A stretch of DNA of 64,000 nt from Cognatishimia activa (GCF_017798205.1 NZ_CP060010.1:2976001-3040000); one strand, 5' to 3'. Numbered from the stretch's first letter, positions 25,426-35,529 are shown. The notes: generated from the letters alone by a model not told the origin. Numbers and translations: made by a program.

Positions 25426-26550
25426 ATGCTCGACCTCAAAACCTTTCGCCGAGACTTGCATGCGCACCCGGAAACCGGGTTTGACTTGATGCGCACGCCG
25501 AAAGTGATCGGTGAAGTGCTTGAGAAGGCTGGGCTTGAGGTCACCTACGGCGTTGGCAAAACCGGCCTGGTCGCCACACTGCGGCGCGGGCCTGAAGAGA
25601 CGGCTATTGGCTTTCGCGCCGACATGGACGCGCTGCCGATCACCGAGGCGACAAACCTCCCCTATCGCTCTCAACTCGAAGGGAAATTTCACGGTTGCGG
25701 CCATGACGGTCACAGCACGATGCTATTGGGAGCAGCGCTGGAGCTCGCGCAGGATTCCGCGTTCAACCGCACGGTCCATTTCATATTTCAACCGGATGAG
25801 GAAAACGGCAATGGCGCAGCCGCGATGATCGCGGATGGCCTGTTTGACCGCTTTCCAATGGTCGAAATATATGGCCTACACAATATGCCCGGCATGGCGC
25901 TCGGGCATTTCGCCACGCAACCTGGTCCTTTCTGCGCCTTTGAAGACAACTTCGAGATCCGCATTCAAGGCCAAGGCGGCCATGCATCTATGCCAGAAAA
26001 AGGCGTGGACCCCATCGTAGTTGGCGCGGCAATTGTGCAGCAACTTCAAAGCATAGTGTCGCGCGCGCTTTCGCCCAAGGACCATGGCGTCGTCTCAGTC
26101 ACCGAGTTCATCACCGACGGCGCCCGCAATATCCTAGCGAGCAACGTCTCCTTGCGAGGCGATTGCCGCGGGTTTCACCAAGAGGTGTCAGACCTTATTG
26201 AAACCCGAATGCGCGCGATCGCGAGCGGTGTAAGCGCCGCCTATGGGGCGTCAGTTGAGGTCGAATATTCCACCTCATTCCGTCCTTTGGTGAATGATCC
26301 AAGCGCCACCGAAACCTTGTCAGCCGCCGCGCGCCAGACCGGAGAGCTGAATGACGCCTATGGGCGGGTCGGGTTTTCTGAGGATTTCGCGGAATTCCTC
26401 ACCCATCGCCCCGGCGCTTTTGTGTTGATGGGCAATGGCACCGAAGGGGCCTTTGCGATGCCACTTCACAATCCATCCTACGACTTTAATGATGCGGCGA
26501 TCCCGCATGGCATCGCGTTCTGGTGTCAACTGGCGCGGCAAGGCATGTAA
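25426..26550 (+). CDS. M20 family amidohydrolase (hippurate hydrolase / N-acyl amino acid hydrolase type)
   Basis: The protein is 374 residues. M20D features are all present: RRDLHAHPETGF at residues 8-19, FRADMDALPITE near residue 64, the CGHDGHSTMLLG metal site near residue 91, FQPDEENGNGAAAMI near residue 124, LHNMPG near residue 147 and the dimerisation-domain GQGGHASMPEKGVDP near residue 183. It likely removes an acyl group from an N-acyl amino acid; the true substrate is unknown. A terminator follows directly. Confidence 0.9.
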   Translation: MLDLKTFRRDLHAHPETGFDLMRTPKVIGEVLEKAGLEVTYGVGKTGLVATLRRGPEETAIGFRADMDALPITEATNLPYRSQLEGKFHGCGHDGHSTMLLGAALELAQDSAFNRTVHFIFQPDEENGNGAAAMIADGLFDRFPMVEIYGLHNMPGMALGHFATQPGPFCAFEDNFEIRIQGQGGHASMPEKGVDPIVVGAAIVQQLQSIVSRALSPKDHGVVSVTEFITDGARNILASNVSLRGDCRGFHQEVSDLIETRMRAIASGVSAAYGASVEVEYSTSFRPLVNDPSATETLSAAARQTGELNDAYGRVGFSEDFAEFLTHRPGAFVLMGNGTEGAFAMPLHNPSYDFNDAAIPHGIAFWCQLARQGM

Positions 26551-26551
26551 C

Positions 26552-26585
26552 AAAAACGCCGGGCGAGACACCCGGCGTTTCTAAA
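26552..26585. terminator. Bidirectional Rho-independent terminator
   Basis: A 10-bp stem (26554-26563 with 26571-26580, AAACGCCGGG / CCCGGCGTTT, seven-base loop) has T-rich tails on both strands. It lies between the convergent M20 gene and rne. Confidence 0.88.
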
Positions 26586-26590
26586 TTTTC

Positions 26591-29475
26591 TTATCGGCCC
26601 ATCGACCACCAGCCGCGCCGTTTCGGCTTGGCGGGTTCATCTTGTGCGGGCTCTGCCGCTGGGGCCTCGGCCACCTCTGCGACTGGCTCTGCTTCAGCAG
26701 GCGCAGGCTCTTCGGCAACAGGCTCTTCCGCAACCGCGTCTTCCGTGGGCGCTTCCTCGGCTGCTTCGGCAACCGGTTCATTTGGCGCCTCAGCAGGAGC
26801 TTCGCTCGCCTCCTCAGCTGGAATGTCCGCTGCGTCTTCAGCAGGCGCTTCCGCAGTTTCTTCCGCAACAACAGGTTCTGCTTTCTTCTTACGGCTGCGC
26901 GAGCTGCGCGGTTTTGGCTTCGGCGCTTCTTCGTCCTTTGCCTCTTCCGCGGGTGCTGCATCGTCGCCTCCAGCCGGCGTCTCTTCGCCAGCCTCAGTCG
27001 CCTCATCCGCGCCATTTTCGTCAGATCCGTTTTCGTCTGACGCACCATCAGAACCCTCGCCTTTAGGCTTCCGGCGACGACGACGACGGCGACGCTTCTT
27101 GGGCTTGGCCTCTTCGTCCTCTTGGGTTTCTTCGACGATTTCCGCGTCTTCGATATCCTCGTCGATTGCATCCATCAAAGACGCATCGGCCGACACCACT
27201 GACTCCGAGGGCTCTGGAACCACGCGAGTGGCCGTTTTCAGTTTCTCGAGTGTGAAATCAGGTGAAATCAGTGCAGGATCCGCTTCAATCCGCACCGACA
27301 GCCCATAGCGCGCTTCGATCTGCGCCACATGCTCGCGCTTCTGGTTCATGATGTAGTTCACGATACCAACCGGCGCTTTGACCAGCACCTCACGAGAGCG
27401 ACGACGGGTGCCTTCCTCTTCGATCTGACGCAGGATGGTCAGCGCGAGGTTGTCATCCGAGCGGATAAGACCCGTGCCATGACAATGCGGACAGGGCTGA
27501 GTGGTCGCTTCGATCATGCCAGGACGCAGACGCTGACGCGACATTTCCAAGAGACCAAAGCCCGAAATCCGGCCCACCTGAATGCGCGCGCGATCCGTTT
27601 TCAGCTTATCTTTCAGACGCTTCTCAACTGCGTTGTTGTTCTTGCGCTCGTCCATATCGATGAAGTCGATGACGATCAGACCTGCAAGGTCACGCAGTCG
27701 CAACTGGCGGGCCACCTCTTCGGCGGCCTCAAGGTTGGTCTTAAGCGCGGTTTCTTCAATCGAGCCTTCTTTGGTGGCGCGACCCGAGTTCACGTCGACA
27801 GCGACAAGCGCCTCAGTCACGCCGATCACGATGTAGCCACCGGATTTCAGCTGCACCGTCGGGTTGAACATGCCCGACAGGTAGCTTTCCCCTGATAGCG
27901 CGCAAAAAGCGGCAGGCTGTCTTGGTATTGCTTCACGTTTTTCGCATGCGACGGCATGATCATTTTCATGAAGTCTTTGGCGATGCGGTAGCCGCGCTCG
28001 CCCTCGACCATCACTTCATCGATCTCACGAGAATACAGATCGCGGATCGAGCGTTTGATCAGATCGCCCTCTTCATAGATCTTGGCCGGCGCGATGGATT
28101 TCAGCGTCAGCTCGCGGATCTGCTCCCACATACGTTGCAGGTACTCATAGTCACGCTTGACCTCGGACTTGGTGCGCTGCGCCCCTGCGGTCCGAATGAT
28201 CAGACCCGCGCCTTGCGGCACGTCGATCTCTTGCGCGATTTCCTTGAGCTTTTTGCGATCCGCCACATTGGTGATCTTGCGGCTGATCCCGCCACCACGC
28301 GCGGTGTTTGGCATCAAAACGCAATAGCGACCCGCAAGGCTTAGGTATGTGGTCAGAGCCGCGCCTTTGTTGCCGCGCTCTTCTTTGACCACTTGCACCA
28401 GCAGGATCTGACGGACCTTGATGACTTCTTGAATTTTATAACGACGTGGACGCGGCTTGCGCGGAGGACGAATGTCGTCCTGATCGTCGTCATCTGCCAC
28501 ATCCTCGATTGAGGAATCCTTCTCGGATGCCTTCGCGCGCTTGCGCCGGCTGCGTGACCGAGAGCTGCGTTTCTTGCCGCCCTCTTCTTCCTCGTCATCA
28601 GAGGCGTCATCCTGAGACGTCTCATCGGACACTTCTTCTGTGGTAGCCTCATCGGCCTCCTCATCAGACGCGGCCTCTGGCGCGGCGCTGTCTTCTTCGG
28701 TCTCTTCGCCGGTCTCGACGTCTTTAGTGGCAACGGCATCGCCATCATTGTCCGTCGACATTGCCATGGTTTTGTCATCACCATCGCTGTCGTCGGATTT
28801 CACGTCCTCGGCAGGTGCTTCGGCCACGTCTTGGGCAGGCGCCCCTGTAGCGTCTGTGCTCGCCTCTTCAGAAGCGGGCGCATCACCTTCAGCCGGTGCC
28901 TCGGCAGCTTCCTCAGCCGTCACATCCTCTTTTTTCTTCCGAGGACGACGGGCGCGCGGCTTTTTCGGCTTTGGAGCCTCTTCTTCAACAACCTCGGGGG
29001 CCTCTTCGGCCTCAACCGTGTCATCGCCCAGATCGATGGTCTCCATGCCGGAGATCTCATCGGTTGCGACCGCATCACTCTCAGCCGTCTCTTCCGCAGG
29101 TTTATCCGAGGCCTTCGCCTTAGACCGGCGGCTGCGTTTTGGTTTGGGCTTTTCGTCTTCTTCGTCGCGTGCGCGCATCGCTTCGGCATAGGCGCGCTCT
29201 TCTTCCATCAGCGCTTCACGATCAGCAACCGGGATCTGATAATAGTCCGGATGGATTTCGAGAAGGCCAAAAAACCCGTGGCGATTGCCACCGTAGTCCA
29301 CAAAGGCCGCCTGCAAGGACGGCTCGACCCGTGTTACTTTTGCGAGATAGATGTTGCCAGCAAGCTGGCGTTTATTTTCGGATTCAAAGTCGAACTCCTC
29401 GACCTTGTTTCCGTCGACCACCACGACGCGGGTTTCCTCCGCGTGGGTGGCATCGATGAGCATTTTCTTAGCCAT
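26591..29475 (-). CDS. rne: Ribonuclease E, interrupted by a one-base frameshift in this sequence
   Basis: RNase E is the essential endonuclease that scaffolds the degradosome. The reading frame from the ATG at 29475 (MAKKMLIDATHAEETR) covers the S1 region and ends prematurely at 27847. The rest, with the catalytic segments VDVNSGRATKEG and IDFIDMDERKNNN and the zinc-link CPHCHGTG, continues in the -1 frame down to 26591. The break is at the four-C run 27889-27892 (plus strand): restoring one base gives the expected ARYQ-x-ESYLSGMFNPT. The repaired protein would be about 960 residues. A roughly 250-residue Glu/Ala/Lys-rich insert splits the S1 domain, and the C-terminus is also acidic and Arg-rich. 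Confidence 0.92.
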
Positions 29476-29892
29476 GTTTTCCGTGTGCACCCGGAATCAC
29501 GCAAACCTGCGCCCGGATTTATTCCAGGCGGCGCAGAGCGTGTTGCAGGGTGTCTTGTAGTGGCGATGGGTCTCGCGTCGCGCAGCACATCACCAAGGGG
29601 GCCGCGTGCGGCCTCTGCTCGGGATCTCATATCTGTCGCGCGCTTCATCGCGGTTCTTCTCCGACACCGACATTGCGTTGGTGCCAATTACAGGCCCAGA
29701 GCTTTTTATCATCCGGGCAGTTCTTTTGCCCCAAAGGGCATATTCAAACTGAAGGAAAACGCGGCGTATCTGTCGCCCCTGCGTTTTCGGTCAGAGAAAC
29801 TCTCAGTCAGCCTCGCCAAAAAACGGAGGCCGCCACCTCTACTTAAGACGAGGGTTTGCGGAATTACAATGCCAAATGCGACAAATGGCCCG
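29476..29892 (-). other. rne 5' leader and promoter region, no gene seen
   Basis: This is a 417-base gap with no credible coding sequence on either strand. It would carry the rne promoter and untranslated leader; in E. coli the rne leader mediates autoregulation. A small hairpin TGCCC/GGGCA is at 29728-29741. A weak promoter-like pair (TTGGGG, 17 bases, TGATAA) is on the minus strand around 29705-29735. No AU-rich RNase E sites are obvious by eye. Confidence 0.4.
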
Positions 29893-30567
29893 TTAAACCG
29901 TGGTTTCGGCAATCAACCCTAGGTCTATCAGCGCCGCGCGCAGGTTTGGCCGCACCTTTTGCCCCAAGTCAGGCAGCGCTTTGCCCGCAGGGCGCAGATC
30001 AGGAATTTGATACGTCAGGCACCCCGCAGCCACCGCCGCCTGCGTCCCAAGATCGCTATCCTCAAAGGCCACACAGTCTTTGGGATCTACACCCAGAGCC
30101 TCAGCCGCCTCACGATAGGGCGCTGGATCCGGCTTATTGGCAGAGACCTCATCCCCGGCTTTCACCTGCTCAAAATACTCAAAAATCCCCGCGTGCTGCA
30201 GGTGATGCCGTGCCGGTTCTCCGTAGGTCGAGGTCACAACGGCCATGCGCGCCTGTTGATCGGCAAGACTGTCGAGCACGTCTTTTACATAAGGTTTCAG
30301 CGGCACGCCTTTAGATACATTTTGGGCATGCATGTCGCGCCACTTGGTCTCAAAGGCTCGCGGGTCTACGCCCCGGGGCAGCAGTTCGGCCAAACGAATT
30401 GACGTTGTTTTAGAACTGGTTCCAACCAACGTCATAAAGAACGGCTTAGCAACCATGCTCGGGATGCCAATCTGCCCCGTCAATTTCAGAAACGACTGAA
30501 GGAACAGCCGCTCGGTATCCAAGAGCAACCCATCCATATCAAACAAAAAAGCGGCGGGTTTGGTCAT
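29893..30567 (-). CDS. HAD-superfamily phosphatase (beta-phosphoglucomutase-like)
   Basis: The protein is 224 residues. HAD motif I is FDMDGLLLDTE at residues 9-19, motif II is VTSTYG near residue 116, Lys of motif III is in GDEVSANKPDPAPYREAAEALG near residue 143, and motif IV is VAFEDSDLG near residue 170. An all-helical cap follows motif I. It probably dephosphorylates a small sugar or nucleotide phosphate; the substrate cannot be read from sequence. It lies between the rne leader and dctD on the same strand. Confidence 0.88.
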   Translation of the reverse strand: MTKPAAFLFDMDGLLLDTERLFLQSFLKLTGQIGIPSMVAKPFFMTLVGTSSKTTSIRLAELLPRGVDPRAFETKWRDMHAQNVSKGVPLKPYVKDVLDSLADQQARMAVVTSTYGEPARHHLQHAGIFEYFEQVKAGDEVSANKPDPAPYREAAEALGVDPKDCVAFEDSDLGTQAAVAAGCLTYQIPDLRPAGKALPDLGQKVRPNLRAALIDLGLIAETTV

Positions 30568-30653
30568 TGGATCGTCCTGTCTGTCAATCAGAGCTGCGCC
30601 TTGCCAGACTTATGTAACAGCGCAAAGACAGTCTTCACGGTTCTTGTGGTTTT

Positions 30654-31988
30654 TTACAGGTAATCCGCTCGCGCGAGGCCGTATTTTGCCATCTTCTCAT
30701 TCAGCGTTCGACGCGGCAGACAAAGCTCTTCCATGACAGAGGCAATTGATCCGCGATGACGCCGCATGGTGTTGTCGATCAACATGCGTTCAAAGGCCTC
30801 GACGTATTCCTTCAACGGCTTTCCTTCGGTGGTCATCACCGGCTGCATTTCCTCGTGGTCGTTCATCAACAGAGACGCAATCGTGCCCCCGCCCCGCCGC
30901 GACTGCAGCACCGCGCGTTCCGCCAGATTGATCAGCTGACGCACATTGCCAGGCCAAGGCGCCTGCAACAGTTGCGCTGCCTCTTGCGCGGAGACTTTCG
31001 GCGTCTCACAGCCATATTCTTCGGCAAACTGTTCGGACTGGCGCGTGAACAGCGTCAGGATGTCTTCGCCCCGTTGCCTGAGCGGAGGCACCGTGATCCG
31101 CAAGGCCGCCAGCCGATAGAAAAGATCCCGACGGAGCGCGTCCTCGCAGGTGCGGTTTTGCTCCTGCAGGTTGCAGATCGCAATGATACGCGTCTCCGCC
31201 GGGGTCCCCTGCTCGTTGATCGCGCTCAGCAAGCGCGCCTGCAAAGTATCTGACAGCGCTTCAATATCTTCCAATACAAGCGTCCCGCCCCGCGCTTCCT
31301 CAATTGCGGGCAGTTGGCTGTCCTCAGGCAACATCGGCCCAAAGAGGCGTTTGGTCAGCGCGTCTTCTTCGAGTGCAGAACAGCTTACCAATACGAATTT
31401 CTTACCGGCGCGCGACCCAACCGCATGCAACGCATGCGCCACTAAAGTCTTGCCCGTGCCGGTCTCGCCATCAATCAGCACATGCCCATCGGCCTGGCCC
31501 AGATCCAGGATATCTTCCTTAAGCCGCGTCATCACAGGCGACGAGCCAACGAGCTTTTTGATCAGCTGCGCCCCGTCAGAAAGTTCCTTGCGCAAGGCGC
31601 GGTTGTCCAGCACCAGCCGACGCGCATTGGAGGCCTTTTTCGCAAGCTGACTCATACGATCCGGATTGAACGGCTTCTCCAGAAAATCAAACGCGCCGAC
31701 GCGCATCGCCTCAACTGCCATAGGCACATCGCCGTGCCCTGTGATCATAATCACCGGCAAAGCGCTATCCGAGCCCATCAGCTTTTTCAGAAACTGCATC
31801 CCGTCCATGCCCGGCATCTTGATGTCGGAAATCACAATCCCCGGATATTCCGGCCCCAGCGTTTTCAGCGCGTCCTCGGCACTCGCGAAGGTCTCGGTGT
31901 CATAGCCCGACAGCGCCAACCATTGGCTGATGGACTGACGCATATCCCGTTCGTCATCCACAATCGCGATCTTCATTGCCTGAGCCAT
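30654..31988 (-). CDS. dctD: C4-dicarboxylate response regulator DctD, lacking GAFTGA
   Basis: The protein is 444 residues: receiver domain (phosphoacceptor in ISDIKMPGMDG near residue 55, Lys in EKPFN), AAA+ domain (Walker A GETGTGKT near residue 173) and a Fis-type helix-turn-helix (SIASVMEELCLPRRTL). The loop after LFG that normally reads GAFTGA is absent and is replaced by PMLPEDSQLPAIEEA. Walker B reads LVLEDIE rather than the usual LDEI. It should therefore not remodel sigma-54 in the ordinary way. The sensor dctB is 13 bases upstream. The target DctPQM-type transporter is not in the window. Confidence 0.88.
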   Translation of the reverse strand: MAQAMKIAIVDDERDMRQSISQWLALSGYDTETFASAEDALKTLGPEYPGIVISDIKMPGMDGMQFLKKLMGSDSALPVIMITGHGDVPMAVEAMRVGAFDFLEKPFNPDRMSQLAKKASNARRLVLDNRALRKELSDGAQLIKKLVGSSPVMTRLKEDILDLGQADGHVLIDGETGTGKTLVAHALHAVGSRAGKKFVLVSCSALEEDALTKRLFGPMLPEDSQLPAIEEARGGTLVLEDIEALSDTLQARLLSAINEQGTPAETRIIAICNLQEQNRTCEDALRRDLFYRLAALRITVPPLRQRGEDILTLFTRQSEQFAEEYGCETPKVSAQEAAQLLQAPWPGNVRQLINLAERAVLQSRRGGGTIASLLMNDHEEMQPVMTTEGKPLKEYVEAFERMLIDNTMRRHRGSIASVMEELCLPRRTLNEKMAKYGLARADYL

Positions 31989-32001
31989 ATTTCGTCTAAG
32001 C

Positions 32002-33765
32002 CTATTCTGCTGCTTCGATATCTTGGTTTAAGATAGGGATCTGCATTTCAAATACAGCCCCCCCGTCCTGGCCGTTTCTTGCCATCAACCGTCCCCCAAG
32101 GTCGTTCACGATGCCCGAGGAAATGGCAAGCCCCAGCCCAACACCGTCACCGGGCTTCTTGGTGGTGTAGAAGGGTTCAAACAGATCATTCAGGTTCTCA
32201 ATCCCCGGCCCATTGTCGCGCACCATGAGGCTCGCGGTTTCCCCCTTGGCAAGGATCACCTCGATCTCGGGATCATCACTGGCTTGGGTGGCATCCAGAG
32301 CATTCCTCAAAAGGTTGATCATCACCTGCTCAATCCGCATCCGATCACCCAAGACATTGACCGGTTCATCAGGCAGCACACGGCGAATTTTTATTTGTCT
32401 TTGGCGCAGTTGCGGCTCCATCAGCGCGAGCGCTGAGGCCAGCGCTTCGCCCAATTCCACAGGGGTAAACTCGTCTCCTGCCTTTCGCGCATAGCTCTTG
32501 AGCTGCTTGGTGATGGCCCCCATCCGCTCGATCAAATCATCGATGCGTTTGAAACTCGACAGCGCCTCGTCGGGACGGTTCCGATTAACCAACAATCGCG
32601 CCCCCGCCAGATAGGTTTTCATCGCGGCCAGCGGCTGGTTCAACTCGTGCGATACGGCCGCTGACATCTCGCCCAAAGCGGCCAGTTTCGAGCTCTGAGC
32701 CAGCGATTGTTCAGCCACCTCAAGGCTCTGTTGCATGCGTTCGCGTTCGGCGATTTCCCGCTGCAAGCGATGATTCAATGCGCGAAGGCTCGCCGATTCA
32801 CGCTGAAACAGAGCGACTTTCTGAAAGGAGCGCCGGCTCAGCAAATAGAAGGCCGCGGCCATAAGGATCGCGAATCCCATGATCTCGAGCGCCAGAACGC
32901 CGTTCACCCGCTCGCGCACACCGGCATAGGTGGTGAAGCTCGCGATCTGCCAGCCCCGGAACGGAATACGCGCATCCTTGCGCAACACAGCCTCGCCTTG
33001 AACGTAGGCATCCGCAGGCAAAGCCGTCCAATCCGAGGTCGCCTGAATGGCGCGCTGAATGGCCCCTTGAGGCGGCTGTCGCTGCAAGGCCGCCTCTTCC
33101 GTCAACCCGCGCCATCGCGGCTCTGTTGCCAGCAAAATCGTGCCTTCGGAATCCGTGACCAAAACTGCATCCGAAATCCCCGCCCAGGCCCGCTCGAACT
33201 TCTGCAGATCCACCTCAACGACGATGACGCCAAGCACCGCATTCTGCATCTCGACCCGCCGCGAATAGGCAAAGTAATAGCCAGCCGCCTCACGGGGCTC
33301 GACCGTAAACACAGTCACATTGCTGCGCATCGCGTCCACATAGGTCTGCGTCGGCTTGAGGTTCTCGCCCAGCCGATTGCGATCGGTTGCGGCCACGATC
33401 CGCCCATCTGAATCCAGCATCAGCAAAGACGCCGCCCCAATTTCCTCTACAAAGGAAATCAGCCGCGCGGTGGTCTGGGAATAGTCATCTCCCTGCAACG
33501 CAGAGATCAACGCCGGATCGCGCGCCAACAACTGAGGCACAATCGCGCTGCGGCGCAGCTCGGCCAAAAGGTTGCCCGAATAAAGCGCCAGCCGCACCTC
33601 GGCGCGGTTGCGTGTGGTTTCTGTAAAACGGTCCGTCAGATAGGCGTTGGTGACCCAAATGGTCGTAATCGCCACAGTCGCCAGGGCCAAAAGCAATGCA
33701 CGCACACGCCAACTCAGCGTGCGCATGCCGCGCATTTTACCCAAGGCTGTCTCACTCCCGCTCAT
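32002..33765 (-). CDS. dctB: C4-dicarboxylate sensor histidine kinase DctB
   Basis: The protein is 587 residues from the ATG at 33765. Two membrane helices (about residues 18-38 and 300-320) flank a periplasmic double-Cache sensor domain. A coiled coil (QRESASLRALNHRLQ region), the HisKA box SHELNQPLAAM and the ATPase motifs NLLRNALDA, DNGPGI and GVGLGLAIS follow. The start is uncertain: an in-frame TTG at 33801 and ATGs at 33735 and 33726 are also possible, and none has a strong ribosome-binding site. It phosphorylates DctD, whose gene follows after 13 bases. Confidence 0.88.
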   Translation of the reverse strand: MSGSETALGKMRGMRTLSWRVRALLLALATVAITTIWVTNAYLTDRFTETTRNRAEVRLALYSGNLLAELRRSAIVPQLLARDPALISALQGDDYSQTTARLISFVEEIGAASLLMLDSDGRIVAATDRNRLGENLKPTQTYVDAMRSNVTVFTVEPREAAGYYFAYSRRVEMQNAVLGVIVVEVDLQKFERAWAGISDAVLVTDSEGTILLATEPRWRGLTEEAALQRQPPQGAIQRAIQATSDWTALPADAYVQGEAVLRKDARIPFRGWQIASFTTYAGVRERVNGVLALEIMGFAILMAAAFYLLSRRSFQKVALFQRESASLRALNHRLQREIAERERMQQSLEVAEQSLAQSSKLAALGEMSAAVSHELNQPLAAMKTYLAGARLLVNRNRPDEALSSFKRIDDLIERMGAITKQLKSYARKAGDEFTPVELGEALASALALMEPQLRQRQIKIRRVLPDEPVNVLGDRMRIEQVMINLLRNALDATQASDDPEIEVILAKGETASLMVRDNGPGIENLNDLFEPFYTTKKPGDGVGLGLAISSGIVNDLGGRLMARNGQDGGAVFEMQIPILNQDIEAAE

Positions 33766-33802
33766 GGCTGCCAAGCTACGCCGCAGCCACGCCAAGCTCA
33801 AG

Positions 33803-34471
33803 TCAAGCAGAGACCACTTGCTCCATCAATGCGCTGAACATTGCCGATCCGTCGGTGCCGCCATGGCCTGCATCCGAGGCGCGTTCCGGGTGGGGCATCA
33901 TGCCAAGCACGCGTTTGTTGGCCGAAAGCACACCCGCGATATCCGCAACAGAGCCGTTTGGATTGTCGGTATAGGTAAAGGCCACACGACCCTCGCCCTG
34001 CAGACGCGCCAGCGTTTCATCGTCGGCAAAGTAATTGCCATCGTGATGCGCAATCGGGATCTGGATCTCGTCGCCCTCGGTATAGCCCGCAGTGAACGCC
34101 GTATCAGACGTCTCGACCTTCAAACCAACCGTGCGGCAGATGTACTTAAGACCCGCGTTGCGACGCAGCGCGCCTGGCAAAAGCCCCGTCTCGGTCAGGA
34201 TCTGAAACCCGTTACAGACGCCGAACACAAAGCCACCGGCTTCAGCATGTTTCACAACCGCCTGACAGATCGGCGAATTCGCGGCGATCGCACCACAACG
34301 AAGATAGTCGCCATAGGAAAACCCGCCCGGCACGCCGACAAAATCGAGCCCCTCAGGCAAAGCCGTTTCCTTGTGCCAAACCATCGAGACATCCGCCCCA
34401 GCGCGCTCCAATGCCACCGCTAAATCGCGGTCACAGTTAGAGCCCGGAAAAACCAGAACCGCCGCCTTCAT
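33803..34471 (-). CDS. purQ: Phosphoribosylformylglycinamidine synthase subunit PurQ
   Basis: This is the glutaminase subunit that feeds ammonia to PurL in the fourth step of purine synthesis. The protein is 222 residues. Class I amidotransferase features are visible: [17 protein letters not shown] at the N-terminus, [15 protein letters not shown] near residue 49, the nucleophile in [12 protein letters not shown] near residue 85, and [10 protein letters not shown] near residue 190. Its ATG shares one base with the purS stop, indicating coupled translation and equal subunit supply. PurL is not in the window. Confidence 0.96.
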   Translation of the reverse strand: MKAAVLVFPGSNCDRDLAVALERAGADVSMVWHKETALPEGLDFVGVPGGFSYGDYLRCGAIAANSPICQAVVKHAEAGGFVFGVCNGFQILTETGLLPGALRRNAGLKYICRTVGLKVETSDTAFTAGYTEGDEIQIPIAHHDGNYFADDETLARLQGEGRVAFTYTDNPNGSVADIAGVLSANKRVLGMMPHPERASDAGHGGTDGSAMFSALMEQVVSA

Positions 34472-34701
34472 CAGAGGATCTCCACGCGGTAGCTTTCGAT
34501 CACTGTGTTCGCCAAGAGCTTTTCACACATCTCGTTGACCGTGTCCTCTGTGCTGCCCTCAGCCAAATCCAGCTCGATGACTTTACCCTGACGCACGCCT
34601 TCGACGCCATCAAAGCCCAAAGACCCCAGCGCGTGTTTCACGGCCTCACCCTGCGGGTCCAAAACGCCGTTCTTCAGCATCACATAGACACGTGCTTTCA
34701 T
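34471..34701 (-). CDS. purS: Phosphoribosylformylglycinamidine synthase subunit PurS
   Basis: This is the small structural subunit that bridges PurL and PurQ. The protein is 76 residues from the ATG at 34701 ([18 protein letters not shown]), chosen for GGAG nine bases upstream and the family N-terminus. An in-frame ATG 42 bases further upstream lies next to a dispersed repeat and is not used. Family segments [19 protein letters not shown] and [13 protein letters not shown] are present. Confidence 0.95.
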   Translation of the reverse strand: MKARVYVMLKNGVLDPQGEAVKHALGSLGFDGVEGVRQGKVIELDLAEGSTEDTVNEMCEKLLANTVIESYRVEIL

Positions 34702-34725
34702 CTTTTTGGTCTCCAGCTCTTTCAT

Positions 34726-34745
34726 CTTGCCAAAAATACTCAAAA
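34726..34745 (-). repeat. Copy of the dispersed GAGTATTTTTGGCAAGATGAAAG motif
   Basis: Plus-strand CTTGCCAAAAATACTCAAAA is identical over 20 bases to 11851-11870. On the minus strand it follows the purC terminator stem and precedes purS. Confidence 0.65.
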
Positions 34746-34764
34746 GCCCCGGTCTCGCCGGGGC
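34742..34764 (-). terminator. Terminator-like hairpin between purC and purS
   Basis: A 7-bp GC stem (34746-34752 with 34758-34764, GCCCCGG / CCGGGGC, five-base loop) is followed on the minus strand by TTTT. The T run is short, so some read-through to purS is likely. Confidence 0.6.
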
Positions 34765-34770
34765 CTTCGC

Positions 34771-35529
34771 TTAGTTGATCAGGGTCGGCTTGCTCACAGG
34801 TGCCGATTTCGGCAGCACACCCAGACGGCGCGCGACCTCGGTATAGGCATCGGTCAGATTGCCCAGATCCTGACGGAACACATCCTTGTCCAGCTTCTGC
34901 CCGCTCTCGATATCCCAGAGGCGGCAGCTGTCGGGGCTGATCTCATCGGCTACGACCAGGCGTTGGAAGTCACCCTCATAGACCCGGCCGATCTCGATTT
35001 TAAAGTCAATCAGCTTGATGCCGACGCCATACATGACGCCCGACAGGAAATCATTCACGCGCAGAGCGATGCTGACGATGTCGTCCATATCCTGCTGGCT
35101 CGCCCAGCCAAAGGCCGCGATATATTCTTCGGGCACAAGCGGATCGCCAAGACTGTCGTCTTTGTAGCTATACTCGACAATAGGCCGTGGCAGCTGGGTG
35201 CCCTCTTCGATCCCCATACGCTTGGACATGGAGCCAGCCGCAAAGTTGCGCACGATGACCTCCAAAGGAATGATCTCGCAGTTGCGCACCAGTTGCTCAC
35301 GCATGTTCAGACGTTTCAGGAAGTGGGTCGGCACGCCGATCTGGCCCAAACCCACCATGAAATACTCGCTCAGGCGGTTGTTCAGCACGCCCTTGCCGTC
35401 AATCACGTCTTTCTTTTCCGCATTAAACGCGGTTGCATCGTCCTTGAAATATTGCACGATGGTGCCTGGCTCTGGGCCTTCATAAAGAACCTTCGCCTTG
35501 CCTTCATAGATCTTCTTGCCACGTGCCAT
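34771..35529 (-). CDS. purC: Phosphoribosylaminoimidazole-succinocarboxamide synthase
   Basis: The enzyme ligates aspartate to CAIR to form SAICAR in purine synthesis. The protein is 252 residues from the ATG at 35529 ([18 protein letters not shown]), preceded by GGGAAAG. An in-frame extension to 35619 was rejected because homologues begin at this motif. Other family segments are [17 protein letters not shown] near residue 100, DDSLGDPLV and [10 protein letters not shown] near residue 175, and [12 protein letters not shown] near residue 200. Confidence 0.96.
   Translation of the reverse strand: MARGKKIYEGKAKVLYEGPEPGTIVQYFKDDATAFNAEKKDVIDGKGVLNNRLSEYFMVGLGQIGVPTHFLKRLNMREQLVRNCEIIPLEVIVRNFAAGSMSKRMGIEEGTQLPRPIVEYSYKDDSLGDPLVPEEYIAAFGWASQQDMDDIVSIALRVNDFLSGVMYGVGIKLIDFKIEIGRVYEGDFQRLVVADEISPDSCRLWDIESGQKLDKDVFRQDLGNLTDAYTEVARRLGVLPKSAPVSKPTLIN

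Noticed and set aside
27886-27895. Programmed -1 frameshifting in rne at CAG GGG AAA.
   Set aside because: The sequence does not fit the X-XXY-YYZ slippery pattern (the A-site tRNA would mispair at GAA), and no obvious downstream structure is seen. A missing base in a homopolymer is simpler.
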